NCBI GenBank assembly: GCA_001792895.1
Contig: MARA01000006.1
Coordinates: forward strand, 806,001 to 870,000
Direction: 5' to 3'
Length of the DNA stretch: 64,000 bases
Origin: Lentinus brumalis
Taxonomy: Eukaryota; Basidiomycota; Agaricomycetes; Polyporales; Polyporaceae
Positions 1-10,910 of this stretch are shown here, piece by piece. The first letter of the stretch is position 1; each line of letters begins with the position of its first letter. A program made the position numbers and the translations under genes. The notes under the pieces are model-generated. The model ran no database searches, had not been told where the DNA came from, and saw nothing but the letters and a program-made list of their open reading frames with translations.

Positions 1-2523
1 AGCACTGGGACCAGGAGATGGGGACCTGGGCGGCGTGCGTCGAGCTCCGTAGGCATACATAGGCCGATCTGATTGACTGGACAGTCGCCGCGGTGGGCTT
101 GGTCGGTAAGTATCAGCGGTAAGCCTTGGACGACGTGGTTCTGGCGCATCCAAAAGGGCCTCGGCATCTCGGGTGCGTTTGTGACGCACGGGAGGCGAGT
201 ATGGGCGCCGCGAGCCGTCGGGCACGCGATCTGGTCCAGGCGACCAGTGATCCCCTCTTCGAGTATGTGCAGGGGGCGACTCGGGGCGAGGTGGGTAAGT
301 CGTGTCAGGCCCCGGCGAGGAGCGATTTCCCCGCCGCAAACGGAATGATCGTTGCCCATCTGACGTGACGCGCTGGATAACCGGCGGAGAAGGTGGACGA
401 GGCAGGTGTGATAAGCTGTCCGCCTGTGTACGTGCCACCGACACGGGCGCGAAAAGGACGGCGGGAGATTGCGGATTGCTTTGAAGGGGCGGGCGCGGGG
501 GTACCGCTTCGGGATGAGTAGACGAGGACGCAAGTCTAGCTCCTGGGACGACGCGGGCATCTATGAATGTAGAGGCGTTGCCTGGAGGTCGAACATCGTC
601 GTGGCTACTATCCGCCGAGGGCGGAAACAAGGGTAGGGAAGCATTGGACGATGCGGCAGGGCCCGGAGAATCTGCGCCGAAGGAGACTGCAGGCGATGGA
701 TGCTGGGATACCGAGTGCGCCTCGACGTGCGAGTCGGCGGTACTGGGACCAGACGATGTAGCGGACCCCGAAGACACGGCAGACTTGTGGCCAGAGGCAC
801 GTGCCACGGTGGACGCTGTTGCGGGCTGCTGGGGAGGAGGTGCGTAATCCAGTGACTGTTCTCTCCTCTGTCCCTGTACGTTCGAAACTGTAGTGTGCTC
901 TGCTTGTTTGCTGAGCGGGTGAGAGAACTGCCCTGCCTGCGGAGACTCCACTTCAGATTTGACGACAACTTTAAGGTCCTCGGCTTTGACCGCAAGCAAT
1001 GGCTCCAGATGCGGGGATTGTGTCGACGATTTGCCTTCTTGAGGGGAGGTCAACGGACCGGCGTGAGATGAGCCGGTCATGGTGGACGCGTGCGGGACTT
1101 CTTTTGAGGTGGATATATGCAGTTCCTTCACACGCCTCGCCCTGTCGGAGGATAGACGAGAGGGGTCCACCGAGGACGGCGCTGAAAGCGAGACGGCAGC
1201 GGCAGCAGGAGACTGAGATGGTTGTGGAGGAGATGCCGCAGATGTCGGAGTAGCACCTGCCGGGGCTCTAGACTTCACTGATGCATGCCCATCTAAATTC
1301 TGCAGCACCATCTGGGCTTGGAGCTGTTCTTCTCGTAGCTGAAGCTTACGCTTCTCCTCGCGCAACTCTTCCATCCGCAGCTCCTTCTCCTTCTCGTTGA
1401 CGCGCTTGAGGTCCTCTACCTGCTGCTGAAGTGCATGTATCTCCTGCGTGAGTGCATGTTGTGTGAGTGTGGCCTGACGCCTCTCTTCCTCGAGCTGTGC
1501 CAGAAGTTCGCGTTCTCGTGCCTCCAGGCGTGCGCGGAGCAATTTCTCTGCGAGCTGACGTTCATACTCGTGGCTCTCCGCTCTCGCCATTGCCTCGGAG
1601 GACTTCGTGATGGCCTCCAAGACACGGGCCTCAGCCGCGCGTTGCCGTTCGACCGCTTGTATGCGCACTTCCTCGAGCTCCCGACGCAGGGCCGCATTCG
1701 TATCTTCAAGCTGGGTGGCCACAGCGCGAACCTTGCGAAGCTCCTCCGCATATTGCGTCGCCTCTTCTTGGAGCTGTGCAGCGCGACGTTCTGCGGCACC
1801 AATGCGCTGCTCCGCGGTCGTGAGTAAGGGAGATATGTTCTCGACCAAAGCCTCCGCGCGAGCATGCCATCGCGCTGCCTGAGCTTGTTGACGAGCCATG
1901 GCCTGTTGATTCTCTTCTTCCCTCCGGCGATACTCTTCCAGCTCCTTCTGCAGTCCCTTGAGCGACTGACGGAATGAGCCGACGGCATCGTCTGCTAACG
2001 GTGAACCTGAAGTCACGGAGGTAGGAGAAGTCGCACTAAGCCCCAGAGGGGTGGAGGCGGCTGCACCAGACGGAGCGCTGAGGGGTTTGGTTGCAGCAAG
2101 ATTGAGGGTGGGTCGTTGTGACGGAGCGCCGGAAGGTATGTTGACTGAAGCGGAAGTAGATGTACGTGATGGCCCCTGTGCGGGCGGTCTGCGCTGCTCG
2201 GGCACGCTATTCGGTCCCACAGCCGCGGCGGAGGGCCGTGGAGGAAGCCCGTTGACGCCTGGTAGTGACCGAGGTTGTGCGGTAGCAGGCGAGGATTGGT
2301 GGGATGTAGATGGAAGAGGAGGCTCCGGCGCAAGGATATTCAGGAGGCGACTCGAGCCGGGCGCAATAGAAGAGGCTGGCATTTTTGGGGATGACAAAGG
2401 GGAAGGCGATGGCGAAACCGCGTCGTCGGGTGCTGCGTCGGAGATTCGACTTGCAAGAGATGGTAATTGACCGATGGTAGCGAACTGGAAGCCTGAGAGG
2501 GGATCTGGAGCTGTTTCGCCCAT
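1..2523 (-). CDS. Coiled-coil, Ser/Pro-rich protein, 3' end beyond the window
   Basis: The minus frame is open without a stop from an ATG at 2523 to base 1, 841 codons, so only the N-terminal part is visible. A TGA in the same frame lies just upstream of the ATG, which supports this start. Residues about 1-180 are Ser/Pro/Ala-rich and disordered. Residues about 180-420 are a long Glu/Arg/Gln-rich coiled coil (for example QKELEEYRRREEENQQ and EELREEKRKLQLREEQ). The rest is again Pro/Ser-rich with basic patches such as VRHKRTRDAE, which could be nuclear localisation signals. I recognise no family; a scaffold or cytoskeletal role would be a guess. The distal part could contain in-frame introns. 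The many small ORFs on the plus strand here are shadows. Confidence 0.7.
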   Translation of the reverse strand, partial: MGETAPDPLSGFQFATIGQLPSLASRISDAAPDDAVSPSPSPLSSPKMPASSIAPGSSRLLNILAPEPPLPSTSHQSSPATAQPRSLPGVNGLPPRPSAAAVGPNSVPEQRRPPAQGPSRTSTSASVNIPSGAPSQRPTLNLAATKPLSAPSGAAASTPLGLSATSPTSVTSGSPLADDAVGSFRQSLKGLQKELEEYRRREEENQQAMARQQAQAARWHARAEALVENISPLLTTAEQRIGAAERRAAQLQEEATQYAEELRKVRAVATQLEDTNAALRRELEEVRIQAVERQRAAEARVLEAITKSSEAMARAESHEYERQLAEKLLRARLEARERELLAQLEEERRQATLTQHALTQEIHALQQQVEDLKRVNEKEKELRMEELREEKRKLQLREEQLQAQMVLQNLDGHASVKSRAPAGATPTSAASPPQPSQSPAAAAVSLSAPSSVDPSRLSSDRARRVKELHISTSKEVPHASTMTGSSHAGPLTSPQEGKSSTQSPHLEPLLAVKAEDLKVVVKSEVESPQAGQFSHPLSKQAEHTTVSNVQGQRREQSLDYAPPPQQPATASTVARASGHKSAVSSGSATSSGPSTADSHVEAHSVSQHPSPAVSFGADSPGPAASSNASLPLFPPSADSSHDDVRPPGNASTFIDARVVPGARLASSSTHPEAVPPRPPLQSNPQSPAVLFAPVSVARTQADSLSHLPRPPSPPVIQRVTSDGQRSFRLRRGNRSSPGPDTTYPPRPESPPAHTRRGDHWSPGPDRVPDGSRRPYSPPVRHKRTRDAEALLDAPEPRRPRLTADTYRPSPPRRLSSQSDRPMYAYGARRTPPRSPSPGPSA

Positions 2524-3427
2524 AACACGAGGTCAGGGGTCCGGGGTGCGCGTGCCGCCACTCGAGGATGAACGCGGGAGAAGACGAGGCGATACGCGGC
2601 TGGTTCTTGAGGGTTACAAAGGCGAGCAAAAGCGTACGAGATCACAGGATGCGTCTTCCGATGAGAGCGGGTAAAGGGGCTGGGCTGGGAAGCGGCGTGC
2701 GATTGTCGAGTTGTCTTGACGAGTCCGAAAAGCTCTTTCCTGGTCGTCAGTTGGCAGTCCGCCGCTGGTGCAAGCCACAACGTACGGTCGTGAGAAATAT
2801 AACCACTCAGATCGCGACCATCCGCCGCACTTGCAGGCTTCTGGCTGCTGGGCTGGGATAGAGGGGGAGAGGAAGACGGGACGCCTTGTCTTGCACGTCT
2901 GCCGCCCTGGACTATGCCGGCATCCCCCGACAGGCACTGCCACTGGGTGCTTAGATGTCAAGAAGGCTTACTCAGTTCAAGTACATCCAGCAGTTAGGTT
3001 TCATTACAAGGGTCTGGGTATTGCTTCGCCGCGGGCGCGGCCTTAGACCATCCCTCGCAGCTTCTAGCCTCACGTATGATACCGCCCAGAAAGTGTTTCC
3101 CGATAGCTACCGTACTTATCTCCGTTAGGGCATCGTTGTACTTCAACCACAAGTCCACGAGGTCAACGCGCTCTTCCTGGACACAAAGACGGCAGTAGTA
3201 TGGTCATCGCAGCGACGGTGTCGCCTATGACTCTTGTGACATCGCGCGGACAGATCCTCGTGCATACCGGCAAGGCGTCCGACAAGTTCAGACCTGCGCG
3301 TCTGTGTGACATCATACTCAGGTCGGCAACGGCGTTGTTCACTGAATGGTCGACGAACCTTCTTATATGGAGACACTGTGACACATACGGCGGCGGACAG
3401 GTGCCAGCGGTCGCGCGGCTATGTCGG
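2524..3427. other. Intergenic, no confident gene
   Basis: This holds the presumed promoter and 5' UTR of the coiled-coil gene and the 3' flank of the F-box gene. Short ORFs on both strands have no recognisable domain, and none could be joined into a convincing multi-exon model. Confidence 0.5.
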
Positions 3428-4509
3428 CTACCTGCCATCGGAGTCTGCGAACCGCCATCTGTGGGGTAACCTCAGCAACTCCGTTCGCGGGAAGGGCTCC
3501 AATTCCCGGCCCCGGATCGTCCAACCGTGCCACCGCAGCTCGACCCGCTCTAGCCAGTTTAACGCATTCTCGGTGACCAGCTTCTCCGCAAGCTGTTTTG
3601 TCACCGACTCCCGATATTGATCACCCGATGCAGACGGCTGGTTCGGCGTGGCTATAATTATAGGGTCCGGTCGGATGACGAGACTGAGGCTTCGCAAGTT
3701 CTGCAAACTTCGCAGGGATGCTCCCATCTCTCCGACCGCATGCTGGTAATCATTGAGTAAGTACGCTGTTGAGACCGGGAGGACAGTTCCGATCACGGAC
3801 GTACCTCGAACTCCGTCCATGTCACGGCCCCTGGCCTGTCCAGTACGAACTGGAGGGCAAGGGTCCGCAGTGGTGCCTCTGCGAGTCTGGAGGCGAGATA
3901 CGCCATGCGGGTAACGGCAGTCGCCGCGCTGTCAACGGACAGGGCGAGCTCTAGTGATATGATTCGTGTCGCCAACGGGCCCTCGGGGCAAGTCAGGCGC
4001 CGCAGAAGGGCGTCATCCATCGGCTCATGCACACGCAAGGCTGCTATTGGACGGCTGTGCGACAGGGACACGCAGAACTGCGCCGATGACGCATTGAGAG
4101 CGGACAGGTTCCACATGAAGGTCTCGGAAGTGAAGACCTCATGAGGCAGGAGCATGCCGCCCTGGAGGATCTGCAGGGCGTGCATGTCGAGTGAGCGAAG
4201 CGCTCTTGCGCGTCCCAGAATGTCGAGTATGAGCTCCTGCATGTCGAGCGTGGCGAATCCCGAGAGGGTGAGATGATGGATGAAGTGGGCGGTCGAGAGG
4301 GGAGAAACCAAGCGCTTCATGAAGCGGATGACCGTAGCAGAAGAATTGATATTGAGGCCAGGTAGGAGGTTTATGACGATACGCTGGTGGAGGTTACGGG
4401 AACCGCGCATGTACCATCGTTTGCAAACAAGCATCACGGCGGAGAGCGCGCCTGCAGATTCCAGAAAGTCGCAGATGCGACAGATAAGCTCCTCCGGAAG
4501 GCCGTCCAT
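3428..4509 (-). CDS. F-box domain protein
   Basis: The protein starts MDGLPEELICRICDFLES, a typical fungal F-box start in which Leu-Pro-Glu-Glu leads into the first helix. It continues with the VCKRWYMRGSRNLHQRI segment that closes the F-box. F-box proteins bind Skp1 in SCF ubiquitin ligases and recruit substrates through the C-terminal part, here a Leu-rich repeat-like region. Exons are 4509-3805 and 3742-3428. The intron has donor GTACGT and acceptor CAG, and the phase-0 join continues the Leu-rich pattern. The stop is a TAG at 3430-3428, and further 3' exons cannot be excluded. About 340 residues. It is one of three F-box-type genes in the window. Confidence 0.75.
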
Positions 4510-5565
4510 GGCCTGAACGTGAGGAAAGAGGCGGAGAGTGATGAGAGGCGGGGGATGTGGGGAGAAAGGACACCGGTCGGGCTGGATTATAAGGGCGAGC
4601 GAATACCGGGCGCCGATTCGGGTGTCTCACTAGTCTGTACCCGGAGAGGCAACAGTGTACCTGTCATGGTCGCGGAGAACCGCGCCTTGGCAATAAACTT
4701 ACCAGGAAGGCTGTATCCAGCAAGCTTCTCTAGACAGAATAGAACTCTCTCCAGGATGCTATACGTCGAGTTGCATTAGCAACGGATGGGCAGGAGAGGC
4801 AGTGCAGAGTTCGTGGGATGTGGTCCTTGTGAGGAACTTCGCCGAGCACTTGAAGCGCTGCGCATGTTGACTGAGGGACACTGAAGAGGAAGTAAAACGG
4901 CGACTCACCGGGATCCGACCACAACAGGCCAGCGCGCAAGGTCCCGCTGCTCCGCCGTGTACGTGTGGATGAACGCCGAAGACAAACCGCGTCTGTGGCT
5001 GAGCGTCACAATTGATCCTGACATCTCAAAAGTGTGACACTAGTACTATAACAAGCGGATTAGACTACCACCTACGCCACCTTCCATGAACACTGTCGTG
5101 AGATCATCAAGCCCTTGAAGCCCACCCAGTTCACCGGTTCGGAGCAGTATGTCACGGTAGTATATCACACAATCGCGGGGACTTGACGGGGATTGCCCAC
5201 TCAGGCGCGCATCGGCGCACACGTACTGCTCGTAAGATAAGTAAGCCTCTAGGGTCTCATACGGTGACCGAAGAGTACAGACACTACACAAAGGTGAAAC
5301 ATCACATCATTTGGAGACGGGGAACTTGAAGTCTTGAAGTTTAAAGATGTAACTTAGGCCCGTTATAGGCGCTGGCATCACAGATCTAGACGCCCGGGTT
5401 TGGCGTCGAGCTCGTTGCGCGCGGTTATGTAGCAGACAGCCTTGACGTCCAGCACCATCCAGCACGCGCATTTCACACTCTCACAGCGAGCTCGCTTGTT
5501 TACATCTTCTGGCTGTGTGACAACTTGACTGGGTGCTCACACAAGATCTCCGACGGACACCGGAC
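4510..5565. other. Intergenic between divergent genes
   Basis: This contains the upstream regions of the F-box gene (minus) and the TM9SF gene (plus). I see no coding model or RNA gene. ORFs here are under about 130 codons and lack domains. Confidence 0.5.
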
Positions 5566-8500
5566 ATGGCTCGTGCGGTCTGGCTGCTTAGTGCGGCGGT
5601 TCTCTCACTCCTGCCAGCTGGACACGCATTCTACCTCCCGGGAGCAGCGCCGCATGACTATCACGATGGAGAGAAGGTGGAACTGTTTGTCAATGCCCTG
5701 ACACCTATGATTGCGGGATATGACAATGCAAAGCTGGTACGTGGTATCCGAATGCTCCGGGGCTGCGTACTGAAGTCATGAACGGAATCAAGAAATCGCT
5801 TATCAACTGTACGCTGGACGTTTGCACCGGTCGGAGTGCTCGCTGAATCAGGTTCGTCCCAGATGACTACTACAACCCCGCTTTCCATTTCTGCCAACCG
5901 GCGGATGGTCCTCGGAAGGAGCCCGAGTCTCTAGGCTCCATCCTGTTCGGAGACCGTATCTTCAATTCCCCGTACGACGTGAGTCCGGTGCTGCATGCAC
6001 ACGACTGAGGGGATTGACAGCGTCTCAGATACGCATGATGCAAGATAATGCGACATGCAAGGTCCTGTGCACAGAGACAGTCCCGCCAGACGATGCCAAA
6101 TTCATCAACGACCGCATACGCGAGGACTACGCTATCAACTGGTTGATTGATGGTCTGCCCGCGGCGGAAATGAAGGAAGACAAGAAGACCGGGGAGCTGT
6201 TCTTCGACATGGGGTTCAACCTCGGCTACGACGAGGGTGAATTCCAGGACATGCCGGCGTTGCACAACCATTACGACATTGTACTTAGGTCAGTCAGTGT
6301 ACAGCTGGTGTCGCAATGTTCAGTAGGTGAATGGACGAGAACGCGCAGGTATCATCAACCGGTCCCCGACGTGCCAGAGTATCGCATCGTCGGCGTTCTC
6401 GTGTGGCCATCCAGGTAAGCTTAGACTAAGGGAAAAATCATTCTAGGTGCTAATCCGCCGACACTAGTCGGGGCGGCCCACAAGATGTCCCGGCGGATGG
6501 ATCTATTGACTGCGGGTCCAGTCCGTCGGCACTCGTACTGAGCGAGACTCAGAACAACACCGTCACCTATACTTATCGTGTGATGTGGAATGTGCGCACA
6601 CAGCTGGACACATTACGACACATGGCTGACCATTGTAATGCAGGAGTCGGATACCCCGTGGGCTACTCGGTGGGACAACTACCTGCATATCTTTGATCCT
6701 GTAAGACTCTTCACTGCAACGTTCCTTTTCCAGATTGCTAACGGCATCTGTTTTGCAGCGCATACACTGGTTCAGTCTGATCAATTCTATCATCGTGGTC
6801 GTATTCCTGTGCCTCATGGTGTCCATGATCCTACTGCGGACTGTTACCCGCGATGTGAGGCCGTTTGATATCCGCTTCTCTTCTCCCGCTCACCGTGTCG
6901 TCCAGATTTCCCGGTACAACGCCATTGACTTGAGCGTTAGTCATCCTCCGACATGTCCCGCGCGGTAAAGGCTGACAATATGCGCAGGAAGACGTCCAAG
7001 AGGACTGGGGATGGAAGCTCGTACACGGCGAAGTATTCCGCACGCCGGGAAACCCCATGGTGCTCTCCGTACTTGTCGGCAATGGCGCACAGCTGTGCGC
7101 CATGGTTGGTGTCACGCTAAGTCAGCATTGTACGGCTGTTCTACCGAGGTACCCTGCGCTCACTCAGCTACCACAGTTTTTGCGCTCCTCGGTTTCCTCT
7201 CACCGTCAAACCGCGGCTCGCTCGCGACGGTCATGATCGTATGCTGGACATTCTTCGGCGGGTACGGCACGCCCACATGTCACTCTAGGGCCGGCGCTGA
7301 CGCTGTCATCCCTGCAGGATCTCCGGATACATCTCAAGTAGGGTATACGCGTCCCTCGGCGGAACGAACAAACGGCGTAATTCGTTCTTTACCGCCACGA
7401 TCATGCCGACGTATGTTTGACCATGTGTTTTCGGATTCTGTGCGAGTGCTAAACGGCTCTCACAGGTTCGTCTTCGCAGTCGTGTTTCTGCTGAACCTGT
7501 TCCTCATCGCCGCGGGATCGTCAGGCGCCGTCCCCTTCGGTGAGTATCATCGAGAGATTCCCCGTCCAGTGTGTTGAGCGTCACTCCTGCGTCCCATAGG
7601 TACCATCCTGCTGGTCATTATTCTTTGGTTCGGCATCTCCGCACCGCTGTCGGCTGTCGGCTCGTACTTTGGGTCGAAACACGGTGTAAGCGCTTTTCCA
7701 TGCGATTCCCAGCGCTCAGGGATTGATCATTCGGCCCACATGTAGGCTGTCACTCATCCCGTACGGGTGAATCAGATCCCAAGGCAAATCCCACCGCAGC
7801 CGAAGTACCTGCGTCCATGGGTGTGTATCCGCTTTCCACATGTGTGTGTCATATCCGCCATATACTGATAGAATCTTCGTTCAGGCTGCGAGTATCCTTG
7901 CTGGCATCCTCCCGTTCGGTACGCCAGATACCTGTGATCGGTGGTATCACAAGCTCATCTTGACGCAGGGGCGGCGTTCATTGAACTCTACTTCGTGCTC
8001 TCAAGTCTCTTCGCCTCGCGCGCGTACTACGCGTTCGGCTTCCTAGCGCTCACCGCGGCCGTAGTTGCCCTCACCACTGCAACAGTCACGATCCTGTTCA
8101 CCTATTTCCAACTCTGTGCCGAGGACTACAGGTGCGTCTATCCGTCTATCTGACCCCTCTCGAGCCCTGGTCTAGCGGTGGCTGTATTGCCGCACTCCGC
8201 AGCCCTGTCACCCAACAGCGGATACTGACATGTTGTATGGGTTCCGCAGGTGGCACTGGCGCGCGTTCCTTACGGGTGGAGGGAGCGCCTTCTGGCTGCT
8301 GGCGTATGGAATCATCTACTGGGCGCTGCGTTTGTCGCTGGACTCCTTCACAAGCACAGTCCTCTACATGGGCTACCTGCTTCTGCTGGCGCTTTTCGAC
8401 TTCCTCATCACAGGTACGTCGCCTATTCTTTCATCCGTGGTTCGTGTACTGCCCACCCGTGGCACGAATCATCTGCCTTTCGTGGTTCAGTGTGTACGTG

Positions 8501-8610
8501 TTGCTGGATTGTTGACTCATGTGTGTCCACCTCCTTCCACAGGAACCATCGGCTTCCTCGCGACGTATTGGGCAGTCCGGCGACTGTACAGTGCCATCCG
8601 CGTCGACTGA
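5566..8610 (+). CDS. Transmembrane 9 superfamily protein (EMP70/nonaspanin)
   Basis: A Golgi/endosome nine-pass membrane protein of 636 residues, the usual size of the family. Known members work in protein sorting, adhesion and copper handling. The signal peptide is [21 protein letters not shown], followed by a lumenal domain with [25 protein letters not shown] and CKVLC. Nine membrane segments lie in the C-terminal half, including [13 protein letters not shown] and [18 protein letters not shown]. Nineteen exons: 5566-5736, 5793-5808, 5863-5978, 6029-6288, 6349-6414, 6468-6591, 6644-6700, 6759-6854, 6906-6935, 6988-7120, 7177-7261, 7318-7410, 7466-7539, 7600-7685, 7746-7820, 7885-7918, 7969-8131, 8250-8413 and 8543-8610. 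They sum to 1,911 nt. Exon 2 is only 16 nt. The C-terminus is IRVD, related to the KXD/E COPI signal of the family but with Arg for Lys. Confidence 0.96.
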
Positions 8611-8825
8611 GAACGGGACGAAAGGCCCGACCGCGCGTTGGGCGGCGATCCCATTCCCTTCTTTCCGGTTCTGGACGTCTCTTTACTACTCCTCGATGGC
8701 AGCATGCAGTGAATCAGCCGGATAGGAGCAGTGGCTTTCCCCATCCAATTATCTGATAATTATTAGACAGCTGATAGTAACGATACCTAATACGCATACT
8801 TCGCGCAAGGCGCTGCGATGACCGT

Positions 8826-10784
8826 CTATTTCAAGACGACCACCGCTACTTTCTGGCTCCCGGCGCGTAGGAAGGCGAGCCGCCCGTCGATGAGATCCGC
8901 GGACGAAAGCTTCTGGTGGACGTCGCTGACGGGAACGTTGTTCAGGTAATAGCCTTTGGATGTGACCAGCTGGCGCGCGGCACCTGCGAAGTTCATGTCA
9001 ACTCGCATCCAGCCAAGTCGACTTCCCCATGAGTGACGCACTATTTGAGGCTGTCAGCCGGAACGTTGCGGCTAGCTTGGTGAGCGGGACTTCGAGCACC
9101 TCCGACGCGTCGCAGAGGTGCAGGACTGGGTTCCCTCGGAGCGCTGCAACCACGTCATTAGCGCGTGCGGCAGAGATGTCCCGTTCGTACAAGATCTTGG
9201 TGGCGAGCTGGGCACGGGCGAGGCCGTCCTCTAGACCTGCGCGTTAGCTGTGACCTGAGCAACAGCAGGGAAAAACATACTGCCGTGGACTAGTTCTGTT
9301 ACCTCTTCGGCGAGGAGGCGCTGTGCAGCTCGCGCTTCGGGGGTTTCCTGTGGAAGTTGCCAAACGTGAGAGCAGTGAATGGATGAGCGGTGGAGTAGGT
9401 GCTTACGGTATGTGCTTTCATGACGCTCTCGACCTGTTCAAGAGGCAGGAGAGTGAACATCTTGAGATATCTTCCTATATCCGCGTCTGAAGACCTCAGG
9501 AAGAACTAGCGCATTTTCCCTTGACTTAGTTCAGCGTGCCACGCTGTTCCTAACCATGTGCTCTTACCTGATAAAAGTCAAATACGCTCGTGTCATCCTC
9601 GTTCAAGGAGACAGCGTTGCCAGCGCTCTTGCCGAACTTCTGTCCGGATGCCGTCGTGAGTAATGGCGTAGTTATGCCGAAGCCTTTTTCGATGGCGCCT
9701 TCAGGTGAGCCTGGCGCTGAGTTGGCGCGGTTTATGAGCTCAACGCCTGCGATGATGTTTCCCCATTGGTCCGAGCCGCCGAGTTGAATGGTACAGCCCA
9801 GCGTTCGGTGAAGCGTCAGAAAGTCATATGCTTGCAATAGTTGGTAGGTGAACTCGGTGAAAGAGATGCCTTGTTGAGATGCAAGACGCGCAGACACGCT
9901 GGAGGACTGTCAGTACGTCGGATACGCATGCTATCACTGCGTACCTGTCGCGTGCGAGCATGGTGTTCACCCGGCTATGGAAGCCCACGGTCCGGAGAAA
10001 CTCGAGAAGGTTCAAATCCTTCAGCCAGGTTAGGTTGTTCTGGATGTTCGGGGGCGCTATTCGTGTGTTTGAAGGCGGCAGTCGCTTCTCTGCATAGTCC
10101 ATAGCTCGCGCAAAGAATTTGTTGATGCCTTGTGTGAGTTGACCGACATTGTACTCGATTGTCTCCCGCGCGGAGAGCGGTCTCTCAGTGGAGCGGCCAG
10201 ACGGATCACCAATGAGTCCAGTCGCCCCTCCTATCTGGCGCGAGATTGGAAGACTTGCATCCATAAGAGATCAAGGTACGTACCAATGGAATGATTTGAT
10301 GCCCTCGGAGCTGGAAGTGAAGCAAGCAGAGAAATGGCACGAGGTGGCCGACATGCAATGACCTTGCAGTCGGGTCCACGCCAAGGTAGACAGTCTGGGG
10401 TTGCTTCTGTACTTCAGACTCAAGCTGCGCTGGTCTAACACATTTAGATACTCACGCGCAAAACCAAAGTCGCACATACCTGGTGATGTCTGCGACCAAA
10501 CCGCGTGCCCTCAAGTCCTCCAGTAGACCAGCCCGAAGGTGGAAGCTCCGGCAATGCCTGCGGAGTGGATTCCACCGCGCGTATGTCGTAGGAGAAAACG
10601 ACAGTCCATGTCGAGCAGTTGACATAGCGTCGACAGCAGAGACGTGGTGGTCGGCGGGCAAGAGGTCGACGCGACAGTCGGTGACGCGCCCCAGAATTTC
10701 CCGCCTCGGGAGGCAGATCGGATCGGGGGGCCGATAGCTTCGAACCACTAACGCCGCCACGTTTTTACGAAAAACCGCCAGCAT
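8826..10784 (-). CDS. MSY1: Mitochondrial tyrosyl-tRNA synthetase
   Basis: A class I aminoacyl-tRNA synthetase that charges mitochondrial tRNA-Tyr. The HIGH-like motif is LHVGHLVPF and the KMSKS-like motif is QKFGKSAGN. Tyrosine-site signatures GGSDQWGN and [10 protein letters not shown] are present. An S4-like RNA-binding tail ([20 protein letters not shown]) sits at the C-terminus. This bacterial-type architecture distinguishes it from the cytosolic enzyme. Exons: 10784-10480, 10434-10284, 10234-9945, 9898-9568, 9505-9407, 9347-9281, 9236-9042 and 9001-8826. They sum to 1,614 nt, 537 residues. An in-frame ATG at 10625 would give 484 residues with a Ser/Arg-rich leader. Either start could carry a mitochondrial presequence. 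The last intron is only 40 nt. It converges with the TM9SF gene and diverges from the queuine transferase gene. Confidence 0.93.
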
Positions 10785-10910
10785 CGTGCAGATCTGAAGC
10801 AGCGTGCGATTGCCGTCTCGGGATTCCGATTCTTCTCATCGCGTCCTCCGGTGCAAGTTCCACAAGGCACCGAGCTGAAAGTCACCTGATACAAGCTGAG
10901 GGCGATCGCG
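10626..10910. promoter_or_regulatory. Shared bidirectional promoter of mt-TyrRS and queuine transferase
   Basis: The two ATGs are 126 bp apart if TyrRS starts at 10784, or 285 bp if it starts at 10625. No other gene lies between them, so this short interval must hold both promoters. I see no clear TATA box, as expected for housekeeping genes. Confidence 0.55.

Noticed and set aside
10005..10030. tRNA T-loop-like string ggttcaaatcc
   Set aside because: It lies inside a conserved TyrRS exon and no cloverleaf can be formed around it.
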